A stretch of 13,810 nucleotides of DNA. Source: Candidatus Poseidoniaceae archaeon. Its GTDB lineage: Archaea; Thermoplasmatota; Poseidoniia; Poseidoniales; Poseidoniaceae. The stretch lies in NCBI GenBank assembly GCA_013330925.1, contig DUHJ01000057.1, positions 1-13,810 on the forward strand. The letters are read 5' to 3'. The notes under the pieces are model-generated. The model ran no database searches. It worked only from the letters and a program-made list of their open reading frames with translations, and was not told the DNA's origin. Position numbers and translations under genes: made by a program. This document shows, one piece after another, positions 1 through 7,485 of the stretch (positions within the stretch are counted from its first letter, which is position 1; each line of letters begins with the position of its first letter).

Positions 1-840
1 CCCGCTGACCTGCCCCTTCACGTCCACATGCTCGAGCCGCGCCGCGGCCTGCACGGGGAGACCGCCCTATGGGCGAAGATCGACGGCCGCCAGCCTCGGC
101 CTGTGGTGCTGACGCGCCTTTTGCTCACCGCGCCACGACGCCGGGACCGCGCCTTGGTGCGCCGCATGGCGGCCCGTCGCCGCTGTACCATCAGCGGAAA
201 TTCACCTTACATTCAATCGCGCATCCCCGCCGTCTTTGGCTTGGACGCAGGCGTGTTTCTGCCTTGTGTGGACACCGCCGTGTGGGCGCGCGATGGGGCA
301 GCGCCCGAGCCGGAGGGCCACGTGCTGACGGTGGGTCGCGCAGCATGGGCCAAGGGCACCTGGGAATGCATCGACATGCTCGTCGGCACCGGTCTCGCCT
401 TGGTGCACGTTGGTGGCGGTGATGCGGCTGACCTCGAGCGGCTCAAGGCCCACGCTGAGGTCGTCGGCGTCTCGCTCCACATCGCGCCTCGCCTCAGCCA
501 CGACGACCTCGCGCAGCGCATGGCCACGGCCCGAGCGGTCATTTCCTTCGCTCACGGCGAGCCCTTCGGCCTGACGCCCGTGGAGGCCCACGCCGTCGGC
601 ACGCCGGCCCTGATGGTCAACGACGGCGGCTTTGGCACCACGATCACCGACGGCGTCTCCGGCCGCTTGCTGCCGCGCAACGACCGCGCGGCATGGCATG
701 CTGCCCTTGAGCAAGCGGCCGACATGGACACGCGCAAAGCCTGGAGCGAAGCCGGACGGGTTCGCATCGCTGACCTGGGTCTCGACCCCGCGTCGCGCGC
801 TCAGGACTTGCGGAGCATCGTCGACCGCTTGCTGGCCTGA
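1..840 (+). CDS. GT4-family glycosyltransferase, C-terminal part (5' end outside window)
   Basis: The frame is open from the first base, so the true start lies upstream; the ATG at 28 is probably internal. About 279 residues are present. The C-terminal half has the GT-B, GT4-type donor-binding domain. A VGRAAWAKG strand-loop begins it, and an EX7E motif follows, with Glu codons at 559 and 583 in the context GEPFGLTPVEAHAVGTP. After that come a GG turn and a DGVSGRLL segment, the usual nucleotide-sugar site of the family. Family members move a sugar from a nucleotide donor to a glycan, lipid or protein acceptor in the cytoplasm. The acceptor cannot be told from this piece. No signal peptide or membrane segment is seen in the visible part. 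The beta-propeller gene follows after about 67 bases on the same strand. The family assignment is firm; the substrate is unknown. Confidence 0.85.
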   Translation, partial: PADLPLHVHMLEPRRGLHGETALWAKIDGRQPRPVVLTRLLLTAPRRRDRALVRRMAARRRCTISGNSPYIQSRIPAVFGLDAGVFLPCVDTAVWARDGAAPEPEGHVLTVGRAAWAKGTWECIDMLVGTGLALVHVGGGDAADLERLKAHAEVVGVSLHIAPRLSHDDLAQRMATARAVISFAHGEPFGLTPVEAHAVGTPALMVNDGGFGTTITDGVSGRLLPRNDRAAWHAALEQAADMDTRKAWSEAGRVRIADLGLDPASRAQDLRSIVDRLLA

Positions 841-907
841 TGCGACCACCACCGAGCAGGCGCAGCGACCCCCAAGGCTGATGCCTGAAGCGGCCCGTGG
901 ATGCGCC

Positions 908-1972
908 ATGGACCTGCGGGACCTCGCGTGGATGGTGCGCCATCTCGATGAGCCTGTGTCTGCCGTCCACCTGTTTCCCGACGGTGGGCTCATCGCCGGT
1001 GGTTGGGACGGATGCGTCAAGCGCTGGGACGAGCAGGGCGAACTGCTCTGGTCGGCGTCGACGCCTGATCGCGTGATGGCCGTCACGCCATGGGGCGACA
1101 CGTTGGCGCTGACCGCTGGACTTCACGTGGTCGTGCTTGACCTGGCCACCGGCGAGGAGCGCTGGTCGCGTCCGCTCGAAGGCAGCGCTGACCTGCAATC
1201 CGTGGTCGGTGAACACCTGCTGACCACCTCCTCGGTCTACGACATTGAGCACTTCGACTTCCTCGAATCCGCCTTCTGGCTCCATGACGCCAACGGCGAG
1301 GAACTCCACGTCCATCGCCTCGACGAACGGCCGTGGGACGTCATCGAACACGACGGTGAGCTGCTCTTCGGCCTCGGACGGCCGCGCGGCGGCTTGTTGG
1401 CCACCAAGGACGGACGGACCTTTGAGCACCGTCCAATCGCCGAGCTTGCGGTCTTGGCCATGGCGCACGACGCGGCTGGCCCGCTGGTGTTGTCCAGCCT
1501 TGGTGACCTGGTGCGAATCAACGGCGACCACGTCGAGGGGCTTGCCAACGCGGACGCGATGCACACCGGTGACGGGCGGGTGTTTCTCAGCGACGAGGCT
1601 GGGGGCTTCGCCTGCATCGACCGCGGCGTGGCTTGGTCGGTCAAGGGCGCACCCGTGACCGCGGCGGCTGCCGTGGAAGGCGAGGACGGGTTCGTGGCCG
1701 TGGCCCGCTGGTCGGGCGCGCAAGGCCACCTGGAATTGGTCGAGACGGACGGCACGAGCCTCGTGTCTCATGAGGTGGCCAAAATCGAGGCCATGACGGC
1801 TGAAGGTTCGCGGCTCGCCATGGGCACGCAGGCGGGCGACGTCATCGTCCTCGATGCGCCCATGCTTCGGCGCAGGCTCGCCCGTGACGAGGACGAAACG
1901 GAAACCGTGGACGACGAAGCGGCCGCACACCGCGCCGCGATGTTGGCCAAACTGAAGGCGCTTCGAAACTGA
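908..1972 (+). CDS. Cytosolic WD40/PQQ-like beta-propeller protein
   Basis: The protein has about 354 residues, made almost wholly of repeated four-strand units. I count about eight, each with a pattern like LIAGGWDGCVKRWDEQGELLW: a small-residue strand, then a D or G turn, then a hydrophobic strand often ending in W or L. This is the pattern of WD40 or PQQ-type propellers, which usually act as protein-binding platforms. There is no signal peptide, so it is probably cytosolic. The C-terminus after the propeller is a short charged, probably helical tail (RRRLARDEDETE, then KLKALRN). The start is uncertain: ATG 908 gives the sequence MDLRDLAW just before the first blade, while ATG 881 would add nine residues and has a weak AAGG upstream. 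The stop codon abuts that of fumC, which is read from the other strand. No partner or function can be named. Confidence 0.75.
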   Translation: MDLRDLAWMVRHLDEPVSAVHLFPDGGLIAGGWDGCVKRWDEQGELLWSASTPDRVMAVTPWGDTLALTAGLHVVVLDLATGEERWSRPLEGSADLQSVVGEHLLTTSSVYDIEHFDFLESAFWLHDANGEELHVHRLDERPWDVIEHDGELLFGLGRPRGGLLATKDGRTFEHRPIAELAVLAMAHDAAGPLVLSSLGDLVRINGDHVEGLANADAMHTGDGRVFLSDEAGGFACIDRGVAWSVKGAPVTAAAAVEGEDGFVAVARWSGAQGHLELVETDGTSLVSHEVAKIEAMTAEGSRLAMGTQAGDVIVLDAPMLRRRLARDEDETETVDDEAAAHRAAMLAKLKALRN

Positions 1973-3367
1973 TCAGGCCGAGGGCCCGGTCATGTCCTCG
2001 GGACGAACCCACGCGTCAAACTGCTCCTCGGTCAGGGCGTTGAGCGCGAGGGCAGCCTCACGCAGCGTGGTGCCTTCCTCGTGCGCCTTCTTGGCGATCT
2101 TTGCCGCCATGTCGTAGCCGATGTGGTTGTTCAGCGCGGTCACGAGCATTAGCGAGTTCTCGAGGTGGTCGCCGATGGCGGCGAGGTTTGGCTCCATGCC
2201 GTCGACGCACTTCGTCCGGAAGGCGCGGCAAGCGTCCGTGAGCAGGCGCGCGCTGTGCAGGAGGTTGTGGATCATCATCGGCTTGTACACGTTGAGTTCG
2301 AAGTTGCCTTGGCTGCCACCGATGGTGATGGCCGTGTGGTTGCCCATGACCTGACAGCAGACCATCGTCATCGCTTCGGCTTGCGTCGGGTTGACCTTTC
2401 CAGGCATGATGGACGAGCCGGGTTCGTTGGCCGGCAGCGCGAGTTCACCAAGGCCACAGCGGGGCCCAGAACCGAGCCATCGGACGTCGTTGGCGATTTT
2501 CATCAGCGAAGCAGCGAGCGTGTTGAAGGCTCCAGAAGCAGCGACCACGGCGTCGTGGGCCGCCAGTTGGGCGAACTTGTTCGGTGCGGAGACGAAGGGC
2601 AAGCCGGTCGTTTCGGCGATGGCCGCGGCCACCCGCTCGGCGAAGTCTGGATGCGTGTTCAGGCCGGTGCCCACGGCGGTGCCGCCGAGCGCCAACTCGT
2701 GCAGGTCCTCGACCGCGAAGGAGAGGCGGCGCAGGTCCGCGTCCAGTTGGGCCACCCAGCCGCCGGCTTCCTGTCCGAGGGTGAGCGGCACGGCGTCCAT
2801 GAGGTGGGTTCGGCCGATTTTGACGATGCCCGACCATGCTTCGGCCTTGGCCGCCAGCGCGTCGCGCAGGGCGGCCACGGAGGGAATGACCTCGTGGACG
2901 ATGGCTTCGGCCCCGGCGATGTGCATCGCGGTGGGGAAGGTGTCGTTGGAGGACTGCGCCCGGTTGACGTGGTCGTTGGGATGCACGGGCGACTTGCTGC
3001 CGAGCACGCCGCCGGCCATCTCGATGGCCCGGTTGGCGATGACCTCGTTGGCGTTCATGTTGGATTGGGTGCCTGAGCCGGTCTGCCAAACGCGCAGCGG
3101 GAAGTGGTCGTCGAGTTTCCCGTCGATGACCTCCTGGGCGGCGGCGGCGACCAGGTCACCGACCGAGGCGTCAAGTTGGCCAAGGGCGACGTTGGTGCGC
3201 GCAGCGGCCTGCTTCAGGATGCCGAAGGCACGGACCACGCCGCGGGGCATGGTGTCCTCACCGATGTCGAAATTGATCAGCGAGCGGGCGGTCTGGCAGC
3301 CGTAGTAGCGGTCGGCTGGAACCTCGAGTTCGCCCATGGTGTCGGCTTCGATGCGCACGTCGCCCAT
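1973..3367 (-). CDS. fumC: Class II fumarate hydratase (fumarase C)
   Basis: This enzyme reversibly hydrates fumarate to L-malate in the citric acid cycle. It is a soluble, iron-free homotetramer of the aspartase/fumarase superfamily. The protein has 464 residues, close to the 467 of E. coli FumC. The three conserved regions are present: [12 protein letters not shown], then [16 protein letters not shown] with His188, then the signature loop [11 protein letters not shown] with Ser318, Lys324 and Asn326. These key residues fall at the same numbers as in E. coli FumC, which supports the ATG at 3367. The gene lies 52 bases downstream of the orphan gene and on the same strand as tfb. The leader holds a GATAAAG stretch (about 3417-3424) that might be a weak TATA element. 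The 3' end meets the propeller gene with no gap. Argininosuccinate lyase and aspartase, its relatives, fit less well. Confidence 0.97.
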   Translation of the reverse strand: MGDVRIEADTMGELEVPADRYYGCQTARSLINFDIGEDTMPRGVVRAFGILKQAAARTNVALGQLDASVGDLVAAAAQEVIDGKLDDHFPLRVWQTGSGTQSNMNANEVIANRAIEMAGGVLGSKSPVHPNDHVNRAQSSNDTFPTAMHIAGAEAIVHEVIPSVAALRDALAAKAEAWSGIVKIGRTHLMDAVPLTLGQEAGGWVAQLDADLRRLSFAVEDLHELALGGTAVGTGLNTHPDFAERVAAAIAETTGLPFVSAPNKFAQLAAHDAVVAASGAFNTLAASLMKIANDVRWLGSGPRCGLGELALPANEPGSSIMPGKVNPTQAEAMTMVCCQVMGNHTAITIGGSQGNFELNVYKPMMIHNLLHSARLLTDACRAFRTKCVDGMEPNLAAIGDHLENSLMLVTALNNHIGYDMAAKIAKKAHEEGTTLREAALALNALTEEQFDAWVRPEDMTGPSA

Positions 3368-3419
3368 GCGTCACTGGCATGGCGGACCGTCCATGTCCCT
3401 TTCCGTTGTAATCGAACCT

Positions 3420-4244
3420 TTATCGCAAAAACTTGCATAGTGCTTTGAAACTCCTTGCTCTGGGAGAAATAAGGCGCCTGAGGCCTGTATACTGGGCCGT
3501 CAGAGATTGGATTTTAGCAACACATGCGTACACTCTATCCGTGTTGCTTTGGCCTTCAAGAATTTGGCAATACCCTTCAATCACCAGTTCAATCTCGAAT
3601 TTGCTGTAGTACGTACCAATGAGCGTTAGCGAGGTACTTCCAGTCAGTATGTAATTCACGTGAGATTTTGTAACGTCGGTGTGCGTTTCAAAATTCGGCC
3701 AAGGAGGATTACCGCGTTGTGGAGGTAGGGCGTCAGGGACACGTAAACGGAGGGTCGACGTTTTCGGATTTTCCAAACTTCTTGCCGGGAAGCAAGAACT
3801 CCACGGGTTCACGCATCCTGATTTGCTTTTATTGTAGATATCAGGGTGTACAAAAGCCACCTGGAACAAGTCAGCGCCATATCCGCCCGAGAGGTTTGAC
3901 ATGTATTGTCTCAACATATCATTCCAGTTGAAACAAAATTGAGTGATTAGGTTGTATGATTGGGGTCGTTCCCACTTTATTTCAACGATTGAGGAAGGAG
4001 AAGAAGTATCGCCTTCGTAATCCAAAGCGAGGTCCTTCATTCCGAAGTTGTCAGTTAGTTCACCAGATCTCTCAATTGTTTGAGGAATTAGGTCATGGTG
4101 GGATGCTGCAGTCCATACTTTACGCAAATGGACATCTGTGACAATCCCTCGTATCAATTCCGCCGTCCAATACTCTTCCTTTTCGGGGAGGGAAGATGGA
4201 ACACGAATTTGAGAAAGCGACTCTGAGATCGCTCTGGAACTAAT
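3420..4244 (-). CDS. Orphan AT-rich gene, possible PD-(D/E)XK nuclease-like protein; non-canonical start
   Basis: I do not recognise the family. The open frame runs from just after the tfb stop to TAA at 3420 with no in-frame ATG before a Met about 69 residues in. The best start is ATT at 4244 (274 residues), six bases after GGAGGG. TTG at 4157 (245 residues) is the alternative. The N-terminal third has an acidic helix (EKEEYWTAELIRGIV), then KDLALDY, then IVEIKW. With ATT as residue 1, this gives Asp71/Asp75 and Glu88-x-Lys90, the layout of a PD-(D/E)XK metal-dependent nuclease core. The fold is inferred from the motif only. The rest is mixed, rich in Tyr, Trp and Ser, with a basic end and no membrane segment. 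GC is about 45% by hand count, and AGA, ATA, AGT and TTG codons are common, unlike its neighbours. This suggests transfer. It could be a solo restriction or selfish-element nuclease, or a 5'-truncated gene. Confidence 0.5.
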   Translation of the reverse strand: MSSRAISESLSQIRVPSSLPEKEEYWTAELIRGIVTDVHLRKVWTAASHHDLIPQTIERSGELTDNFGMKDLALDYEGDTSSPSSIVEIKWERPQSYNLITQFCFNWNDMLRQYMSNLSGGYGADLFQVAFVHPDIYNKSKSGCVNPWSSCFPARSLENPKTSTLRLRVPDALPPQRGNPPWPNFETHTDVTKSHVNYILTGSTSLTLIGTYYSKFEIELVIEGYCQILEGQSNTDRVYACVAKIQSLTAQYTGLRRLISPRARSFKALCKFLR

Positions 4245-4256
4245 TCGAGTCCCTCC
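4242..4256 (-). promoter_or_regulatory. Shine-Dalgarno GGAGGG with candidate ATT start codon
   Basis: Reading the minus strand, the tfb stop TGA is followed at once by GGAGGG (4256-4251), a six-base spacer (ACTCGA) and ATT (4244-4242), in frame with the orphan gene. The topoisomerase VI A gene in this window has the same arrangement: GGAGGG at 9903-9908, six bases, then ATG at 9915. This supports a real ribosome site and hence a non-AUG start. ATT starts are rare but known, for example in bacterial infC. Confidence 0.45.
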
Positions 4257-5192
4257 TCAGATTTCGAGCTCGATGTTCAGGTTCTGGATGAGTTCCTTGT
4301 ACCGGTTGCGGATCGTCACTTCGGTCACGCCCGCCACTTCAGCGACTTCGCGCTGGGTGCGGCGCTTGCCGCAGAGCACGCTGGCGATGTAGATGATCGA
4401 GGCGGCGATGCCGGTGGGGCCACGGCCGCTGGTCAATTCCTTCTCCTGGGCGGCCTTGATCAATTCGTAGGCCTTCGCTTCGACCTCGGCGTCGAGGCCG
4501 AGACCGCTGCAGAAGCGGGAGATGTAGTCCTCAGGCCCGGTGGGCATGATCTTCATCTTCAGTTCACGGACCATGAAGCGGTACGTGCGGCCGATTTCCT
4601 TGCGGCCCGTGCGGCTGGCTTGTCCGATCTCGTCGAGGGTGCGGGGCACGCCGCACTGGCGGCAGGCTGCGTACAGGGACGCAGCAGCGACGCCTTCGAT
4701 GGAGCGGCCGCGGATGAGGCGCTTGTCGACGGCTTTCTTGTAGTTCACAGCGGCCGCTTCACGGACCGACTTGGGCAACTCGAGACGGCTGGCCATGCGG
4801 TCCAGCTCGGCGAGGGCCATCGCGAGGTTGCGCTCGGTGGCGTTGCTCACGCGGGAGCGCTTCTGCCACTTGCGCATGCGGTAGAACTGGGAGCGGTAGC
4901 GCGAGTTGATCGTCTTGCCCGAGTAGTCCTTGTTCTGCCAGTCGATGTCCGTGGACAATCCCTTGTCGTGGAGCATGACGGTCATCGGAGCACCGGTACG
5001 GGCGCGCTGGTCGCCCTGCTCGGGAGAGAAGACGCGCCATTCGGCGCCCTGGTCGATCACGTTGTCTTCGAGCACCAGCCCGCAGTCGTCGCAGACCAGT
5101 TCGCCGCGGGTCTCGTCGCGGGTGAGGCTTCGACTGCCACATTCACTGCACTTGACAACGTCTTCCACATGCCTGTCTTCCATCTTCCTCAC
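4257..5192 (-). CDS. tfb: Transcription initiation factor IIB (TFB)
   Basis: TFB binds the TBP-TATA complex and recruits RNA polymerase to archaeal promoters. The 311 residues show the full domain order. The N-terminal zinc ribbon has Cys15, Cys18, Cys34 and Cys37. The B-reader/linker region includes [19 protein letters not shown] (about 48-66). Two cyclin-like repeats follow, about 110-205 and 215-305, each with the [10 protein letters not shown] or AASIIYIAS type helix. The last repeat holds the helix-turn-helix [20 protein letters not shown], which in this family contacts the B-recognition element upstream of TATA. The start is GTG at 5192 or ATG at 5183; the zinc ribbon is complete with either. 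Nothing suggests truncation. An AT-rich promoter lies upstream, and the orphan gene follows in the same frame right after the TGA stop. Archaea often carry several TFB copies, so this may be one of a set. Confidence 0.96.
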   Translation of the reverse strand: MRKMEDRHVEDVVKCSECGSRSLTRDETRGELVCDDCGLVLEDNVIDQGAEWRVFSPEQGDQRARTGAPMTVMLHDKGLSTDIDWQNKDYSGKTINSRYRSQFYRMRKWQKRSRVSNATERNLAMALAELDRMASRLELPKSVREAAAVNYKKAVDKRLIRGRSIEGVAAASLYAACRQCGVPRTLDEIGQASRTGRKEIGRTYRFMVRELKMKIMPTGPEDYISRFCSGLGLDAEVEAKAYELIKAAQEKELTSGRGPTGIAASIIYIASVLCGKRRTQREVAEVAGVTEVTIRNRYKELIQNLNIELEI

Positions 5193-5220
5193 CCAATCAG
5201 ACCCGTTGAATCAGGTCTCT

Positions 5221-5229
5221 AATTTAAAC
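5221..5229 (-). promoter_or_regulatory. Candidate TATA box for tfb
   Basis: The minus strand reads GTTTAAATT here, close to the archaeal TATA consensus. It sits about 42 bases before the ATG at 5183 and 33 before the GTG at 5192. A start of transcription about 25 bases downstream would give a leader of only some 8-17 bases, as is common in archaea. The surrounding 205-base divergent gap is clearly AT-richer than the genes. Confidence 0.5.
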
Positions 5230-5360
5230 CCCAACCTGTATGGTATTTGAACATTTTTCCGTCGAGTCCAAGTAGTTAAACCTCGGATGTGTCCCGCAGT
5301 GCATCGTTTAGCAAAATCTAATTCCTCGCCGATGGCGTTCCGTTCTCCATTTCCCCCCGA

Positions 5361-5371
5361 TTCGGTTAAAC
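5361..5371 (+). promoter_or_regulatory. Candidate TATA-like element for the aconitase-type gene
   Basis: The sequence TTCGGTTAAAC lies about 30 bases before the ATG at 5398, the spacing expected for a TATA element that drives a nearly leaderless message. A second GTTAAAC at 5275-5281 is another candidate for a longer transcript. Both are weak matches to the consensus, so this call is tentative. Confidence 0.3.
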
Positions 5372-5397
5372 AGGTGCGCCGGGTGGGCGAAACGGGG

Positions 5398-7389
5398 ATG
5401 GGGATGCAGCACAAAACGCCCTCCGTTGTCCGGCTCGAGGAAGGGGCCCGCGTCCTCTTCCTGACCAAAGACCTGGAACTCATCCGCAAGCAGCTCTACG
5501 AAGGCGTCAACCTGCGCATGGAAGACCTGTCCGTCGAGGACCTCCTCGACGACATCAACACCGACGTGATGACCCCCGCTTGGGTCTGCTTCGACCACGA
5601 TCCCGCCGAGATCGCGAAGAACGCCTACGCTGGACTGATGCACGAAGGCAAGCGTGTGTTTGAGGAAAACGCGCTCATCAACGGCGGCTTCCAAATCATC
5701 GTCTCCGGCCAGCGCAAGGGCACCGGTTCCAGCCGTGAAACGGCCGCGCAATGCGAGCGCTGGGCCGGCATTCGCCTGGTCATTGCGGCCTCCTTCGCCC
5801 CCATCCACGAACGGAACAACATCAACCTCGGACAACTCATGGGCGACCACGCGATGCTCGAGCGCCTGCAAAACGGCGAGGAACTCGCGCTCGAGGAGTT
5901 CACCTCGCGCTACGACCCGGTGACGCGCCTCATCCTGGAGGAGGGTGGACTCTTCCCCTTCGCGAAACGGCTTGCCGCAGGCGAGCTTCATCTGCCCGCG
6001 CTCACCACACCGCCGCGTCCGATGACCATGGCCGAGAAGATCGTCGCTCGCAACCTCGTCGGCCAACCCGAAGGTCAGTGCGTCAAACCGCACGACCCAG
6101 TGATTGCCGGCGTGCAGGGCGGGTATTCCCACGAATTCACGACGGCTCAGGTCCACACCTTCCTGAGCGAGGTCTACGGCGAGGACTACACCTTGCCGAA
6201 CCCCGGGAAGTTCGCCGTGTTCGAAGACCACCTGCTGTACGCCGACCACAACCCTCGCTTCATCCCCTTCATGCACAAGGTCCAGACCTTGCGCGACCTG
6301 CAGAAGGCCTTCCAAGTCCACACCGGCGTGCGCGATTACAGCGCTGTGGACGGTGTTTCACCGGGCATCTGCCACCAAGTGGCCCGAGAGGAGTTCATCG
6401 AGGTCGGCGACTTCATCCAAGCCACGGACAGCCACACCTGCATGGGTGGCGTGTCCAACGCGCTGACCTACGGCGTGGGGGCCACCGAATACGCGAACCT
6501 GGTCAGCGCAGGATTCACCTTCGTCAAGGTGCCAGAATCCATCCGTTTCGAACTGGTGGGCGAACTGCACCCCGGCTGCACCGCGAAGGACGTCATCTTG
6601 CACATCCTCGCTGATCACGCTCGAGAGGAACTGACCCTCAACCGCAGCATGGAATTCGGCGGATCTGGCTTGGCCTCCCTTTCCGTGGACGAACGGGCCA
6701 CCCTGTGCAACATGGCCACGGAATGCAGCGCCCGGACCGGCATCTGTGAGGCCGACGAACAGCTCTACGCCTGGATGGGCGAGCGCATGCCGCACCTCGA
6801 CCTCGACGCCCAGCGGGCCTTGGCCGTCGCTCCCGACGAAGGCGCGGTGTACGACGGTGGCGTCCACGTCATTGACCTGAGCACCATTCAGCCGATGGTT
6901 GCCCACCCGGGCGATCCCGACAAAGGCATCCCCTCAGACCCGACCAACGGCGCCAACGTGGCCGACGTGAACGACGTGGCCATCGACATCGCCTACGGCG
7001 GTTCGTGCACCGCCGGAAAGGAAGACGACGTGGCGTACTACGCGGAGGTCTGCAGCGCCGCCGAAGCCGCCGGGCTCGTGGTGGCGGAAGGCGTGGAATT
7101 CTACATCCAGTACGGCTCTGGCCACGTCAAGGCCCTCGCCGTGCGCGAAGGCTGGCACGACCTCTTCGGGCGCGTCGGTGTGAAGCTCATCGATCCGGGT
7201 TGCGGCGCGTGCATTGGGGCAGGACCCGGCGTCTCAACCGAAGCGGATCAAGTGACCGTGTCGGCCATCAACCGCAACTTCCAGGGCCGTTCTGGCCCTG
7301 GCCGGCTCTACTTGGCCAGCCCACTGACCGTAGCGGCCAGCGCGTTCACGGGTCGCATCACCGCTTGGCGGGACGACCTCTTTGCCTGA
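5398..7389 (+). CDS. Aconitase/3-isopropylmalate dehydratase family enzyme, swivel domain fused N-terminal to catalytic domain
   Basis: The family isomerises citrate, isopropylmalate or homologous acids through dehydration and rehydration at a [4Fe-4S] cluster. This chain of about 663 residues joins both parts. A LeuD-like swivel domain comes first (about 10-170), with the substrate loop GTGSSRETA (Ser111, Ser112, Arg113). A LeuC-like catalytic unit follows (about 205-663). That unit has DSHTC at 344-348, the cluster ligands Cys537 (GSC) and Cys602/Cys605 (PGCGAC), and the motif INRNFQGRSG with Arg631. The cysteine spacing matches LeuC. Two family positions differ: SCTA replaces the usual SCTN, and SRET replaces SREH. 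The swivel-first order recalls AcnB, but the HEAT-like domain of AcnB is missing. ATG 5398 is chosen because the segment upstream (from 5287) looks non-coding. Fumarase nearby favours an aconitase role, but the substrate is not settled. Confidence 0.85.
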   Translation: MGMQHKTPSVVRLEEGARVLFLTKDLELIRKQLYEGVNLRMEDLSVEDLLDDINTDVMTPAWVCFDHDPAEIAKNAYAGLMHEGKRVFEENALINGGFQIIVSGQRKGTGSSRETAAQCERWAGIRLVIAASFAPIHERNNINLGQLMGDHAMLERLQNGEELALEEFTSRYDPVTRLILEEGGLFPFAKRLAAGELHLPALTTPPRPMTMAEKIVARNLVGQPEGQCVKPHDPVIAGVQGGYSHEFTTAQVHTFLSEVYGEDYTLPNPGKFAVFEDHLLYADHNPRFIPFMHKVQTLRDLQKAFQVHTGVRDYSAVDGVSPGICHQVAREEFIEVGDFIQATDSHTCMGGVSNALTYGVGATEYANLVSAGFTFVKVPESIRFELVGELHPGCTAKDVILHILADHAREELTLNRSMEFGGSGLASLSVDERATLCNMATECSARTGICEADEQLYAWMGERMPHLDLDAQRALAVAPDEGAVYDGGVHVIDLSTIQPMVAHPGDPDKGIPSDPTNGANVADVNDVAIDIAYGGSCTAGKEDDVAYYAEVCSAAEAAGLVVAEGVEFYIQYGSGHVKALAVREGWHDLFGRVGVKLIDPGCGACIGAGPGVSTEADQVTVSAINRNFQGRSGPGRLYLASPLTVAASAFTGRITAWRDDLFA

Positions 7390-7451
7390 AATCCACCCGG
7401 GTCTTCAAGAACCGTCGGTGAGGCCTGTACCTCGTTCGAGGCCCGACGTCA

Positions 7452-7477
7452 TCAGGACGAAGGAGGACCTCAGGACG
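7452..7477 (+). repeat. Direct repeat TCAGGACG x2 in the topoisomerase VI leader
   Basis: TCAGGACG occurs at 7452-7459 and again at 7470-7477, 18 bases apart, with AAGGAGGACC and neighbouring bases between. A GGAGG lies in the gap, about 19 bases before the top6B ATG, which is far for a ribosome site. A short hairpin (CCTCG/CGAGG, 7430-7441) lies just before. The repeat may be an operator or chance. Confidence 0.35.
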
Positions 7478-7485
7478 GTGCTTGC

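Noticed and set aside
644..1930. 428-codon open frame on the minus strand
   Set aside because: It lies opposite the propeller gene, which has coherent repeats. The antisense product lacks any domain pattern, and long antisense frames are expected at this GC.
2165..3305. Two overlapping plus-strand open frames of about 300 codons
   Set aside because: Both lie opposite fumC, whose active-site residues match E. coli numbering. They are composition artefacts.
3719..4141. Two short plus-strand open frames inside the AT-rich stretch
   Set aside because: They have 70 and 61 codons, no ribosome site that I can see and no domain. The single long minus-strand frame explains the stretch better.
4216..4233. 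Small hairpin AGCGA/TCGCT after the tfb stop as a terminator
   Set aside because: The stem has only five pairs and no T-run follows. It also lies inside the probable orphan reading frame.
5287..5397. Upstream in-frame extension of the aconitase-type gene
   Set aside because: The 37 extra residues show no domain, and the region holds candidate promoter elements. ATG 5398 fits the swivel-domain start.
5308..6321. 337-codon open frame on the minus strand
   Set aside because: It is antisense to the aconitase-type gene, whose motifs are clear.
7430..7441. GTTCGA-containing hairpin as a possible tRNA T-arm
   Set aside because: The stem has five pairs with a two-base loop, and no acceptor stem, anticodon arm or CCA-type end surrounds it.
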